Assembly (NCBI RefSeq): GCF_039871975.1
Contig: NZ_JBDPLL010000001.1
Strand: one strand, 5' to 3'
Source: Trichormus_B sp936914905
GTDB taxonomy: Bacteria > Cyanobacteriota > Cyanobacteriia > Cyanobacteriales > Nostocaceae
Length of the DNA: 64,000 nucleotides
Shown in pieces: positions 18,332-26,384 of this stretch (its first letter is position 1; every line of letters begins with the position of its first letter). The position numbers and the translations under genes are program-made. The notes beneath the pieces are model-generated. The model was given only the letters and a program-made list of their open reading frames with translations, was not told the DNA's origin and did not search any database.

Positions 18332-19936
18332 GTGACACAAGAAGAAGAAAAACCATCTCGTTCTTTCGTCGGCATTGCTGGTATTGTTGCCGCAGCAACG
18401 TTACTTAGTAAAGTATTTGGTTTAATTAGACAACAAGCGATCGCAGCTGCTTTTGGTGTTGGTGCTGCTGCTACTGCATATAGTTATGCCTACATTATCC
18501 CTGGTTTTCTGTTAATTTTATTAGGTGGTGTCAATGGTCCCCTACACAGTGCTATTGTTAGTGTTTTAGCCAAGCGTAAGAGGGAGGAAGCTGCACCCTT
18601 AGTGGAAACTGTCACAACTCTAGTCAGTGGTTTGCTGTTGGTGGTGACAGTCGCTCAGATTTTTTTGGCAGAACCAATTATATCAATAATTGGTTCTGGT
18701 TTAGAGCCTACCACGAGAGTGATCGCCATTCGTCAACTGCAAATAATGGCTCCCATGGCCTTATTCTCCGGTTTAATCGGCATTGCTTTCGGCACTCTCA
18801 ACGCAGCAAATCAATATTGGCTACTTTCAATTAGTCCTTTATTATCCAGCACTACCGTAATTGCAGGTATTGGGATTTTAGCTTTGCAATATGGCAAAGA
18901 TATCATCAACCCAGAATACGCTTTAATGGGTGGCATGATATTAGCTTGGGGAACTTTAGCTGGTGCAATTCTGCAATGGGGAGTACAATTAATTGTACAG
19001 TGGCGGTTAGGTTTAGGTTCATTAAAACTGAAATTTGATTTTCAATCTCCTGCTGTTCAAGAAGTAATTAAAATCATGACTCCGGCAACAGTTTCTTCGG
19101 GAATGATGCCGATTAATGTGGTTACAGATTTATATTTTGCTAGTCCAATTAAAGGTGCAGCAGCAGGTTTTAACTATGCTAATTTATTAGTACAAACTCC
19201 CTTAGGAATTATTTCTAATATTATTTTACTGCCTTTATTACCTATATTTGCTAAACTAGCAGAGCCAGAAAACTGGCCTGATTTAAAATTACGTATTCGT
19301 CAAGGACTTTTATTAACTTCTGTCACTATGCTACCTTTGGGCGCATTAATGATAGCTTTATCTGAGCCTATTGTGCAGTTAATTTATCAACGTGGTGCAT
19401 TTAAACAAGAAGCTACTGAGCTAGTTTCTTCTTTATTAATTGCTTATGGAATTGGGATGTTTGTCTATTTATGTCGTGATGTTTTGATAAGGGTATTTTA
19501 TGCTTTAGGTGATGGACAAACACCTTTTAGAATTAGCACTTTTAATATTTTACTCAATGCTGGGTTAGATTTTATTTTAGTTAAACCCTTTGGTGCGCCT
19601 GGTTTGGTGTTAGCTACAGTTAGTGTAAATTGCAGTTCAATCTTAATGTTGTTGTGGTTCTTAAATCGGAAATTGAACAGTTTACCTTTGTGGGAATGGA
19701 GTTTACCAATTCTGGGTTTAACTGCTGGTAGTGTGGTGGCTGGAGTGGCTAGTTATGGGACTTTGGTTGCTTGTGAGCAGCTTTTCGGGAATAAGGGTTT
19801 AGTAATTTTAATAGTTGATTTGTGTCTTTCTGGTGCGGTGGGAATTTTTGTATTTGCGGTTATTGCGGGGATGATGAGAATACCAGAGGTTAATAGTTTT
19901 GTCGTGAAGACGCGGCAGAAGTTTTTGAAGAGGTAG
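18332..19936 (+). CDS. murJ: Lipid II flippase MurJ (MviN)
   Basis: 534 residues with about 14 hydrophobic spans, the usual MurJ architecture. GTG at 18332 is the start (MTQEEEKPSRSFVGIAG). Recognisable motifs are AAATLLSKVFGLIRQQAIAA in span 1, GGVNGPLHSAIV in the first loop and span 2, and RDVLIRVFYALGDGQTPFR in the second half. MurJ turns the peptidoglycan precursor lipid II across the cytoplasmic membrane and is essential in most bacteria. Two perfect inverted repeats lie within the coding sequence (18669-18698 and 18983-18998). No close partner gene is present. Confidence 0.93.
   Translation: MTQEEEKPSRSFVGIAGIVAAATLLSKVFGLIRQQAIAAAFGVGAAATAYSYAYIIPGFLLILLGGVNGPLHSAIVSVLAKRKREEAAPLVETVTTLVSGLLLVVTVAQIFLAEPIISIIGSGLEPTTRVIAIRQLQIMAPMALFSGLIGIAFGTLNAANQYWLLSISPLLSSTTVIAGIGILALQYGKDIINPEYALMGGMILAWGTLAGAILQWGVQLIVQWRLGLGSLKLKFDFQSPAVQEVIKIMTPATVSSGMMPINVVTDLYFASPIKGAAAGFNYANLLVQTPLGIISNIILLPLLPIFAKLAEPENWPDLKLRIRQGLLLTSVTMLPLGALMIALSEPIVQLIYQRGAFKQEATELVSSLLIAYGIGMFVYLCRDVLIRVFYALGDGQTPFRISTFNILLNAGLDFILVKPFGAPGLVLATVSVNCSSILMLLWFLNRKLNSLPLWEWSLPILGLTAGSVVAGVASYGTLVACEQLFGNKGLVILIVDLCLSGAVGIFVFAVIAGMMRIPEVNSFVVKTRQKFLKR
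18669..18698. repeat. 13-bp perfect inverted repeat inside murJ
   Basis: CAGAACCAATTAT and ATAATTGGTTCTG flank the 4-base loop ATCA. The hairpin encodes AEPIISIIGSG in a membrane span. A second, fully symmetric 16-base palindrome, GTACAATTAATTGTAC, lies at 18983-18998 in the same gene. Confidence 0.95.
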
Positions 19937-19942
19937 ATTGTC

Positions 19943-19970
19943 TAAAAGCAAAAGTCGGTTTTAACCGACT
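19943..19970 (-). terminator. Probable terminator for the lapA-like gene
   Basis: AGTCGGTT and AACCGACT form an 8-bp perfect stem around two bases (19953-19970). Read leftward, the stem is followed by TTTGCTTTT, so it fits an intrinsic terminator for the minus-strand gene ending at 20020. On the plus strand no T-run follows, so termination of murJ by it is less certain. Confidence 0.6.
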
Positions 19971-20019
19971 AACAAAAAATCTCTCTTCTTGCTCTTTGCG
20001 TCTTTACATGAAACACACC

Positions 20020-20289
20020 CTAAAAATCCTCATCATCAATAAAAAAATCCACTTCCTCATCAACGCTAGATTTCAACTCACCCAAACCCCAAAGAGGCTG
20101 CAAAATTGCCATACCAAGCAAACCTCCAGCCACAACAAATGCCAACACCAACCCAAAAGGGATTTGTATGGATTGCAACCCCAAAAACCGTAAAGATACA
20201 GGTGTAGCATTCTGTACTGAAATCAGCGCGATCGCCATCACCCAAACAGCTATAATTAGCGCTATCACTAAATGCACAAAACTTTTCAT
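20020..20289 (-). CDS. LapA-domain (DUF1049) small membrane protein
   Basis: 89 residues with two membrane spans (about 5-26 and 44-66) joined by SVQNATPVSLRFLGLQSIQI, the hallmark of LapA/DUF1049 proteins, and an acidic cytoplasmic tail (SSVDEEVDFFIDDEDF). In other bacteria LapA partners LapB to tune lipopolysaccharide synthesis; in cyanobacteria the role is untested. A second, longer protein of the same plan lies at 61258-61923. It is followed by a likely terminator at 19943-19970. Confidence 0.85.
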   Translation of the reverse strand: MKSFVHLVIALIIAVWVMAIALISVQNATPVSLRFLGLQSIQIPFGLVLAFVVAGGLLGMAILQPLWGLGELKSSVDEEVDFFIDDEDF

Positions 20290-20310
20290 AATTTATATAT
20301 AAAAATTTAG

Positions 20311-20345
20311 GAGTCAGGAGTCAGGAGTCATGAGTCAGGAGTTAG
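20311..20345. repeat. Short tandem repeat, heptamer GAGTCAG x5
   Basis: Five units in a row: GAGTCAG, GAGTCAG, GAGTCAT, GAGTCAG, GAGTTAG, between the lapA-like gene and the phosphohexomutase. The same unit, also in five copies, is inside recF at 29915-29949, and a fragment is near 46631-46648. Behind it lies a CACCTGT triplet repeat (about 20389-20407). Confidence 0.9.
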
Positions 20346-20408
20346 GATCAATAATTTTTAATTCTTAATTCTTTCCCTTCTTCACTGTCACCTGTCACCT
20401 GTCACCTA

Positions 20409-21836
20409 TTATGCTAACTTAGCAATTTCAGCTTCTATGGTCGCTGCAATCTGGCTAAGTTTTTCCGGTGAATTAGTTTCCATGTACACCCTCACCAAAG
20501 GTTCTGTACCAGAAGGACGTAGCAACACCCAACTACCCTCTTCCAAATAGAGCTTAATGCCATCCTTACGTCCCACTTCCTTCACCTTAATTCCTGCTAC
20601 TTCGGAAGCAGGAATTAAGGTGAAGGAATCAATCACAGCATTTTTGTGAGACTCAGTAAGGTGTAAATCCAAGCGGTTGTTATACAAAGGACCATCAGCT
20701 TCTGCGATCACTTCCTGCACCAACTGACTCAAAGGCTTACCTTCATAAGCGATCGCCTCAGCCACCAGCATATCGGCTAGAACACCATCCTTTTCAGGAA
20801 TATGGCCAATAATACTTAAACCACCAGATTCCTCACCACCAATCAAAACAGCGGTTTCCCGCATTTTTTCACCAATGTATTTAAAACCAACAGCAGTTTC
20901 ATAAATTTGCAAACCATATTTAGCCGCAAAATTATCTAACAAATGAGTAGTCGCCACCGTGCGAACAATTGCGCCAGTTTTACCCTTGTTTTTTATTAAA
21001 TGCCGTGCTAAAACTAACAGCACTGTATTGGGAGTAAGAACATTACCTTGTTCATCAACAATACCAAAGCGATCACTATCGCCATCAGTTGCCAAACCCA
21101 AATCAGCCTTATCAGTCTTAACAGCTTCCACCAACTCAACTAACTGTTCCCCCTTGGGTTCAGGCATACCACCGCCAAAAAGTACATCCCTCCAAATATG
21201 GAAACTTTCTAACTGAGTACCGCAATGTTCCAACACCTCATCTAAATAGCCACGAGAGGTAGAATAGAGAGCATCGTACTTAACCTTTAAATTCGCACTT
21301 TTAATTTTTTCCACATCCAGCAAGGTGTAGATGAAATGCAAATAATCGGGCTTAGGATCAAAAATAGAAATAGTACCTGATGGGTTACTTCCGGGCAACT
21401 CATCGGATGCAGTTTCTATATTTGCCACAATAGTATCAGTAATTTCTGGAGTAGCAGGCCCAGCATAGTCTGGAATATATTTAATCCCACAATAGGGTGC
21501 AGGATTATGACTAGCAGTAAACATCAACGCCCCTGCGGAATTGAGGTGACGCGCATTGTAGGCAATTACTGGTGTGGGACAATCTCGATCAGTAATTTTC
21601 ACATTCCAACCCAAATCTGCCAGCACTGCGGCAGATGTACGGGCAAACTCGTCAGCTAAAAACCGTGTATCGTAGGCTATTAAAACTGGTCTGTCCTTGC
21701 TATAGGCAGTTTCCAGATAGCTAGCTATTGCCCTGGTTACTTTCCGCACATTGGGAAAAGTAAAATCATCTGCAATAATACCTCGCCATCCATCAGTACC
21801 AAATTTTATCTTACCTGAATTGCTAGGATTACTCAT
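20409..21836 (-). CDS. Phosphoglucomutase/phosphomannomutase
   Basis: 475 residues, an alpha-D-phosphohexomutase that moves phosphate between C6 and C1 of glucose or mannose. The phosphoserine loop reads TASHNPAPYCGIKY, the metal loop DGDSDRFGIVD, the sugar-binding loop GGEESGGLSI and the phosphate-binding loop RPSGTEPLVRVY; all four are complete. The start MSNPSNSGKIKFGTDGWRGI is typical of the cyanobacterial enzymes. It may supply mannose-1-phosphate for manC or glucose-1-phosphate for glycogen; sequence alone does not decide. A perfect 22-bp inverted repeat sits in the last quarter of the gene. Confidence 0.92.
   Translation of the reverse strand: MSNPSNSGKIKFGTDGWRGIIADDFTFPNVRKVTRAIASYLETAYSKDRPVLIAYDTRFLADEFARTSAAVLADLGWNVKITDRDCPTPVIAYNARHLNSAGALMFTASHNPAPYCGIKYIPDYAGPATPEITDTIVANIETASDELPGSNPSGTISIFDPKPDYLHFIYTLLDVEKIKSANLKVKYDALYSTSRGYLDEVLEHCGTQLESFHIWRDVLFGGGMPEPKGEQLVELVEAVKTDKADLGLATDGDSDRFGIVDEQGNVLTPNTVLLVLARHLIKNKGKTGAIVRTVATTHLLDNFAAKYGLQIYETAVGFKYIGEKMRETAVLIGGEESGGLSIIGHIPEKDGVLADMLVAEAIAYEGKPLSQLVQEVIAEADGPLYNNRLDLHLTESHKNAVIDSFTLIPASEVAGIKVKEVGRKDGIKLYLEEGSWVLLRPSGTEPLVRVYMETNSPEKLSQIAATIEAEIAKLA
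20577..20628. repeat. 22-bp perfect inverted repeat inside the phosphohexomutase gene
   Basis: The arms 20577-20598 and 20607-20628 are perfect reverse complements (TTCCTTCACCTTAATTCCTG... against ...CAGGAATTAAGGTGAAGGAA), separated by 8 bases that include a C(TTCG)G tetraloop. It is read through in frame and encodes SFTLIPASEVAGIKVKE. An exact stem this long in coding sequence is not expected by chance. Confidence 0.97.
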
Positions 21837-21952
21837 TTTGCCACTCTCTCCCGTGCATCATCATTACTATTAGGAAGCATCCCGCAAAGCCTGTGGAACA
21901 GCCACTGTGCCGCAAGTATCCCCAAGGTAATTTCTCTCACTCTACCTGAGCA

Positions 21953-22807
21953 ATGTCAACCCCCGATAGACCCTTTGCCAGTTACCACCTTTGGTCTTTA
22001 GTTGCCCCCGCTAGAGGGCAAGAACATTGGCATTGCCAAATGAGAAGAGGATTTATTAAAGCTAGACAACATGAACCAGAAGTTAAAGCTTTATTAGCAA
22101 AAGCTACTCCACCTCAACATATTGGCATACTTGCCCAAAAAGGTGTGTATGAGTTTCATCATCATCTACATTGGTTAACTCAGTCCGATGGTGTGGAAAA
22201 AGTGGCCCAGTTACTGAAACTAAGTAATTTTACTATTCAAGTCAAACAACGGGTACTACAAATTTTACAAAAATATCAAAAATCACCTTTACTGTTGGGT
22301 AAACGGATAATCGAATTAACGTCTGGTGATGAAGGATTTCCCAAACCAATTGTCATTGAACAAGCTAATTATTGCTTTCGTTTATATGCGGCTATGGATT
22401 GTGTATTTATCGAGTCCGATAGCACTTTACATATTTTAGATTTTAAAACGGGTAAATCTGCTTTTGATAAACGACAAGCATTAGTTTATTTATTAGCAGC
22501 CCGTTATCTTTATCCCGGAAAACTTGCTGTAGCGTCATTCTATAATTTAGAAATTTGTCAAAAGTCTGAATTAATTACTATTAATAATAACGACTTAGCA
22601 TCTCTAGAGTCTGAGTTGGCTAATGTAGCTTACAAGCACCAACTAGATTTACAAAAATACCAAGCGACAAGCAGTAATTTTAGCAAAATCTTTCCCCCTA
22701 ATCCTGGACATCACTGCCATTTCTGTCCATTTAATTCAATCTGTGAATTTTCTCATCTTCAGTTCGATAAATCCAACTCCATGCCAATTACTAAAAATCG
22801 TTCTTAA
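21953..22807 (+). CDS. RecB-family PD-(D/E)XK nuclease-like protein with Cys cluster
   Basis: 284 residues. The core nuclease motifs are AAMDCVFI, then LHILDFKTGKSAF (the D-x-K signature with the usual G-K/T) and KRQALVYLLAARYLY, the Q-x3-Y helix of RecB and Cas4-like nucleases. At the C-terminus HHCHFCPFNSICEF gives C-x2-C-x5-C, resembling the 4Fe-4S cysteines of AddB/Cas4 nucleases; a fourth, more N-terminal Cys (HWHCQMRRG) could complete the cluster. No cas genes or repeats are nearby. It is probably a stand-alone DNA exonuclease of unknown use. It converges with the unknown gene at 22831. Confidence 0.8.
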   Translation: MSTPDRPFASYHLWSLVAPARGQEHWHCQMRRGFIKARQHEPEVKALLAKATPPQHIGILAQKGVYEFHHHLHWLTQSDGVEKVAQLLKLSNFTIQVKQRVLQILQKYQKSPLLLGKRIIELTSGDEGFPKPIVIEQANYCFRLYAAMDCVFIESDSTLHILDFKTGKSAFDKRQALVYLLAARYLYPGKLAVASFYNLEICQKSELITINNNDLASLESELANVAYKHQLDLQKYQATSSNFSKIFPPNPGHHCHFCPFNSICEFSHLQFDKSNSMPITKNRS

Positions 22808-22830
22808 TTCGCTAAACTTAGTCTCAACTT

Positions 22831-24192
22831 TCAACAGAATTGCTTAAAGAATGATAAATCAATATCGCCAAAATGAATACTCATAGCAATATTTAATTGT
22901 TCTAATGTTCCCACTAACCAATCAATACCATCCGTAGTAGCGGTTTCATAGTGGTTAAATAAAATTGCAAATCTTTTTTCTAAATATGGTTTAACTTTAC
23001 GACAAATTAACACAACTTTCAGCAACAAACCAATGGTTGGTAAAGAACCTTGATTACTAATCAAATCTAGAAAAGTTGAATGTTGTGGTGATGCTTGGCT
23101 GTTGACAACTAGAAAGTTTAATAACTGACAACAAGTTCTCACAAGTAAGAAGTCTTTAGGTATTAAATCATTAGCATCCGGTAATGTATTTTGTAAATGA
23201 TTATATAGACGTTGATTAAATAGGCATTTGCCATATTGTCCATCAACCGAGGATATTAGATAATCATATAAATCATCCTTAAAATCATGAAATTTGGTAG
23301 TTTGACTGCTATATTTTAAGAACTGCTGCGCTTTTTCTTGATAAGTAGAGTTACCTTCACTTTTACCAATAAAGTGCTTCAAGGTACTGTAGAGATCGGG
23401 ATCACTCAATAATGTAGGATTATTCACAGGTTGTAAAATCCGATGCACCTCAAACGGTGAATATTTCTGAGAAATATCCACACTCCTGACTTTATAAGTT
23501 ACGTAGCGCGACAGATCAATTTCAAATTTTTTTTGCACCTGTACCTGAAAACTTCTGACGGTTTCCTGTTGTTCAAAAGTAGAATCTTCACTAATTAAAC
23601 AATGCTCATATAAATAAGGATAGCGACTGATTAAATTTACCAAGGGCTGCTTATAGGTGCCTGCATTCAATTTATGAGTGGGACTCACTAATTGAATAAA
23701 TCGCTGCAAGATTATATACTGAAAGCTCTCAGTGAAGATACGTAATAGTTCCCGCAAGCGCCTAATTTCTCGCAGACGGAAAGAATTTCCTGGCAATCTG
23801 CTAAGTGGTGTATCAAATAATTTAATTAAATCAATAATTGCGTAATGCAACTGGGGTTGTATATACCAACGGTTAATTAAAATATGGCAACAACGGTTGA
23901 GGAAAAATTTAAAATCCTCAGTTGCTGTCTTAGAAGCGGTAATTTTGTCTAAAATTGGGACAATTTCCGGCTCAGGATAATTCGCACGTTCAATAAATAG
24001 AGCACGAAATCTCTCAATCATTTGGTCTGGAGATTCCATCTGTACCAAATGAAGTAAATGATTATATATTAACTGTTCTTCTTGATAACAGTCATGATAA
24101 TTATGTAGGTGTTCTCCTCTACGACCATGCACTTTTGCGGATGGTGTTTGTTCTACAGTTTTTTTAGATTCAGAACTTGTCCAATTTTTCAC
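22831..24192 (-). CDS. Conserved-looking protein of unknown function, 453 aa
   Basis: I do not recognise this protein. It is 453 residues, soluble, largely alpha-helical and rich in Leu, His, Tyr and Arg, with no signal peptide, membrane span or known catalytic motif. The first 25 residues look disordered (SSESKKTVEQTPSAKVHGRR). Basic segments such as FRLREIRRLRELLRIF and a final run of bulky residues (SIHFGDIDLSFFKQFC) stand out. The frame is clean and codon use matches neighbouring housekeeping genes, so it is a real gene. It converges with the nuclease gene, 24 bases away, and is preceded by a 343-base AT-rich gap. Confidence 0.7.
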   Translation of the reverse strand: MKNWTSSESKKTVEQTPSAKVHGRRGEHLHNYHDCYQEEQLIYNHLLHLVQMESPDQMIERFRALFIERANYPEPEIVPILDKITASKTATEDFKFFLNRCCHILINRWYIQPQLHYAIIDLIKLFDTPLSRLPGNSFRLREIRRLRELLRIFTESFQYIILQRFIQLVSPTHKLNAGTYKQPLVNLISRYPYLYEHCLISEDSTFEQQETVRSFQVQVQKKFEIDLSRYVTYKVRSVDISQKYSPFEVHRILQPVNNPTLLSDPDLYSTLKHFIGKSEGNSTYQEKAQQFLKYSSQTTKFHDFKDDLYDYLISSVDGQYGKCLFNQRLYNHLQNTLPDANDLIPKDFLLVRTCCQLLNFLVVNSQASPQHSTFLDLISNQGSLPTIGLLLKVVLICRKVKPYLEKRFAILFNHYETATTDGIDWLVGTLEQLNIAMSIHFGDIDLSFFKQFC

Positions 24193-24535
24193 CGTTGATT
24201 ACCATTTAGAAACTGGCATAATATTAAGTCGTTTTTTGTAGACAATTATAGGTTAGTTAACCGAGTTTATACGTATCTAGCAATACTTAAGTGAATTATA
24301 TTATCAATAAATATACGTAGGGAGCTATTATCAAGATCTTACAGGTTAAGCCGATAAATTACTTATTTTACTTATTTTTTCGTTAAAGTGAACATAAATC
24401 TTTGCTGCCTCAATTTAAATTTTTGATTAAGGGAGGTAGGGAACTTGCACCAAGAGAGGAATTTGGAACAAATTCAGCAATGCTTCACCTAATACCCCAT
24501 TACCAGGTACAAGTTCCTAATTCTGAATTTCCAAA
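24193..24535. other. Intergenic region upstream of the unknown 453-aa gene
   Basis: No gene is seen in these 343 AT-rich bases. The only structure noted is an 8-bp inverted repeat GGAACTTG (about 24439) with CAAGTTCC (about 24512) some 70 bases apart, close to the end of the transglutaminase gene. The promoter for the leftward 453-aa gene should be here. Confidence 0.4.
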
Positions 24536-26206
24536 TTAAAAAGGTGGTAATTCTTTAAGAATTATAAACCGAATATGATTAATGGCCAATTCGCCAATGG
24601 ATATGTCTTCTTTTGTTAACCGATCACCATTACTGGTTAAAGTTTCAAAAGTGACTCCTCTTCCAATTTCAATGTGATACCAACATAATCCCATAAAAAA
24701 GCGTGTGGGATAGTGACCAGTATCACCTATATCATCAGGATTTGATTCCATTGGCACCCAACCAAAATTGGGGATATAGAACTCTAGCCAAACATGATTA
24801 AAATCGGGTTGCAGCGGAACTCCCTGTTGTTCACCATAGGGGGGGCATTTATACCTACCTACAGTCCGACAAGGAATGCCATTCAAACGGCACAAAGCCA
24901 ATAATACTCCTACATATTCGCCACATGAACCCACTCCCCGTTCTAAAACAATATCTGGCGTATCTATATAGGGTTTAATACCATAAGACAACTCATCATA
25001 AACATAGTTGCGGATACTGTATATTTTTCGCAACATATTTGTTTCCGAACCGACCGCTTCACGGGCTGCACGATTGACAATGGCAGTATTCATTGCCAAA
25101 TCATCATCATCTACTAAATAGCGGCTTTGTAGTTCTGGTGTCAGTTCAGGCAGAATTTCTACATCTTTAGGAGTGATGCGATACTTAATCCCCCGGACTT
25201 CCAAAAGTACTTTCCAGCCAAATATATGACGTTCTCCGGGAGTGAGAGAATCAAACTTAAATACGGCTACCCGTTGTCCATCAATAATTTCTTCTGTGAA
25301 GGGTAAACCAATGGGTTCAACTTGTTTAACCTTTTGGCGTTCTGTTTCTGATGGTAGCGCAATACGCCATTCTACATTAGGTAAATAAACCTCCTCCAAG
25401 GGAGAAATTTCCTCTACATAGGACATTTCTACCAGATATCCATTAGATAGGGCGTAGCGTTTATCTGGCTCGTAATGATAATACAGGGGATGAATAAAAG
25501 TGATATCTCGGTATGTTAGCTCATGACTAGGGTCAGCATTGGGGTTATCACGGATATAAGGCTCTTCTGTGGAGTAGGAAACATAAAGAAGATCCTTACC
25601 TGTTGCGTCTTGGCTATGAACAGCGATACCTGTAGGAGAAGCAAAAGGTGTAATAACACTAAAACGAAATTCTCCAGTTGCCCGATCCATAGAATAAACT
25701 GTTTGTTCACTGCGATCGCAAACCCACAAAGTTTCCTGACTAACAGCTAAATTTTCTATACCAACACCAGGAGTATGAAATCTAGTAATTTCTTTGCGTG
25801 TATCGCGGTCAAAAACGATAATAGAGGCTAGTCTTTGGCAGCTAACATAAATCGTCGATTCCCAAACACCAACACCATCAGCAGCATAAGGCAAAGTAAC
25901 AAAATGCTCCAGACCCAAGGAGGTAAAGTTACACAAATAAATGCCATTACCACGACTGATCCACAGTGTATCTTCCCAAACTGCTAAACCAGTAACGTCC
26001 TGAAATTCCTTGACTTGGTGAGGATTGAGAATTTTACTGTTATCAGAGATCGGGTCAATCTCCAACAGATGACCTTTAATCGTGTCGATAGCAATAAGTC
26101 TATCTTTGATGAAAGCAATACCATAAATCGTAGCAGCAGTAAGCGGTCGGATTGTTTTTTGCCCAAAAATCTGGCTAACAGTCAAACTATGGAGTGCAGA
26201 ACTCAT
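24536..26206 (-). CDS. Transglutaminase-like protein with N-terminal beta-propeller
   Basis: 556 residues in two parts. Residues 1 to about 210 are a propeller of the SMP-30/NHL style, with repeated strands such as GIAFIKDRLIAIDTIKG, GLAVWEDTLWISRGNG, GVGVWESTIYVSC and NLAVSQETLWVCDRSE. The C-terminal half is a transglutaminase core with the catalytic Cys in GVGSCGEYVGVLLAL, His in DFNHVWLEFYIPNFGW and Asp in ESNPDDIGD, so the triad is complete. There is no signal peptide. Bacterial members act as proteases or peptide cross-linkers; the substrate is unknown. The propeller may present the substrate (inference). Confidence 0.85.
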   Translation of the reverse strand: MSSALHSLTVSQIFGQKTIRPLTAATIYGIAFIKDRLIAIDTIKGHLLEIDPISDNSKILNPHQVKEFQDVTGLAVWEDTLWISRGNGIYLCNFTSLGLEHFVTLPYAADGVGVWESTIYVSCQRLASIIVFDRDTRKEITRFHTPGVGIENLAVSQETLWVCDRSEQTVYSMDRATGEFRFSVITPFASPTGIAVHSQDATGKDLLYVSYSTEEPYIRDNPNADPSHELTYRDITFIHPLYYHYEPDKRYALSNGYLVEMSYVEEISPLEEVYLPNVEWRIALPSETERQKVKQVEPIGLPFTEEIIDGQRVAVFKFDSLTPGERHIFGWKVLLEVRGIKYRITPKDVEILPELTPELQSRYLVDDDDLAMNTAIVNRAAREAVGSETNMLRKIYSIRNYVYDELSYGIKPYIDTPDIVLERGVGSCGEYVGVLLALCRLNGIPCRTVGRYKCPPYGEQQGVPLQPDFNHVWLEFYIPNFGWVPMESNPDDIGDTGHYPTRFFMGLCWYHIEIGRGVTFETLTSNGDRLTKEDISIGELAINHIRFIILKELPPF

Positions 26207-26384
26207 ATTACTTTATTGGTTATTGGTCATTGGGGACTGGAGACTGGGGACTGGGAAAAGGCAAGAGGCAGTGAACAGCGATAACTGATAACTGACCCAG
26301 TCCCCAATGTAACTCTGGCTAATGGAATTCCAGGCATTACTCAATTATGATCAAATTTTGTAACCATTTCCTGTAACCTACACG
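26207..26384. other. Divergent promoter region with short repeats
   Basis: These 178 bases lie between the transglutaminase-like gene and the P-type ATPase, which run apart. They hold GGGACTGG-type repeats near 26231-26255, ATAACTG repeats near 26280, and an inverted match CCAGTCCCC near 26296-26304. Promoters for both genes must lie here; none is clear enough to mark. Confidence 0.4.

Noticed and set aside
21953..22807. Cas4 of a CRISPR system
   Set aside because: The Cys and nuclease motifs fit the wider RecB group, and there is no CRISPR array or other cas gene in the window.
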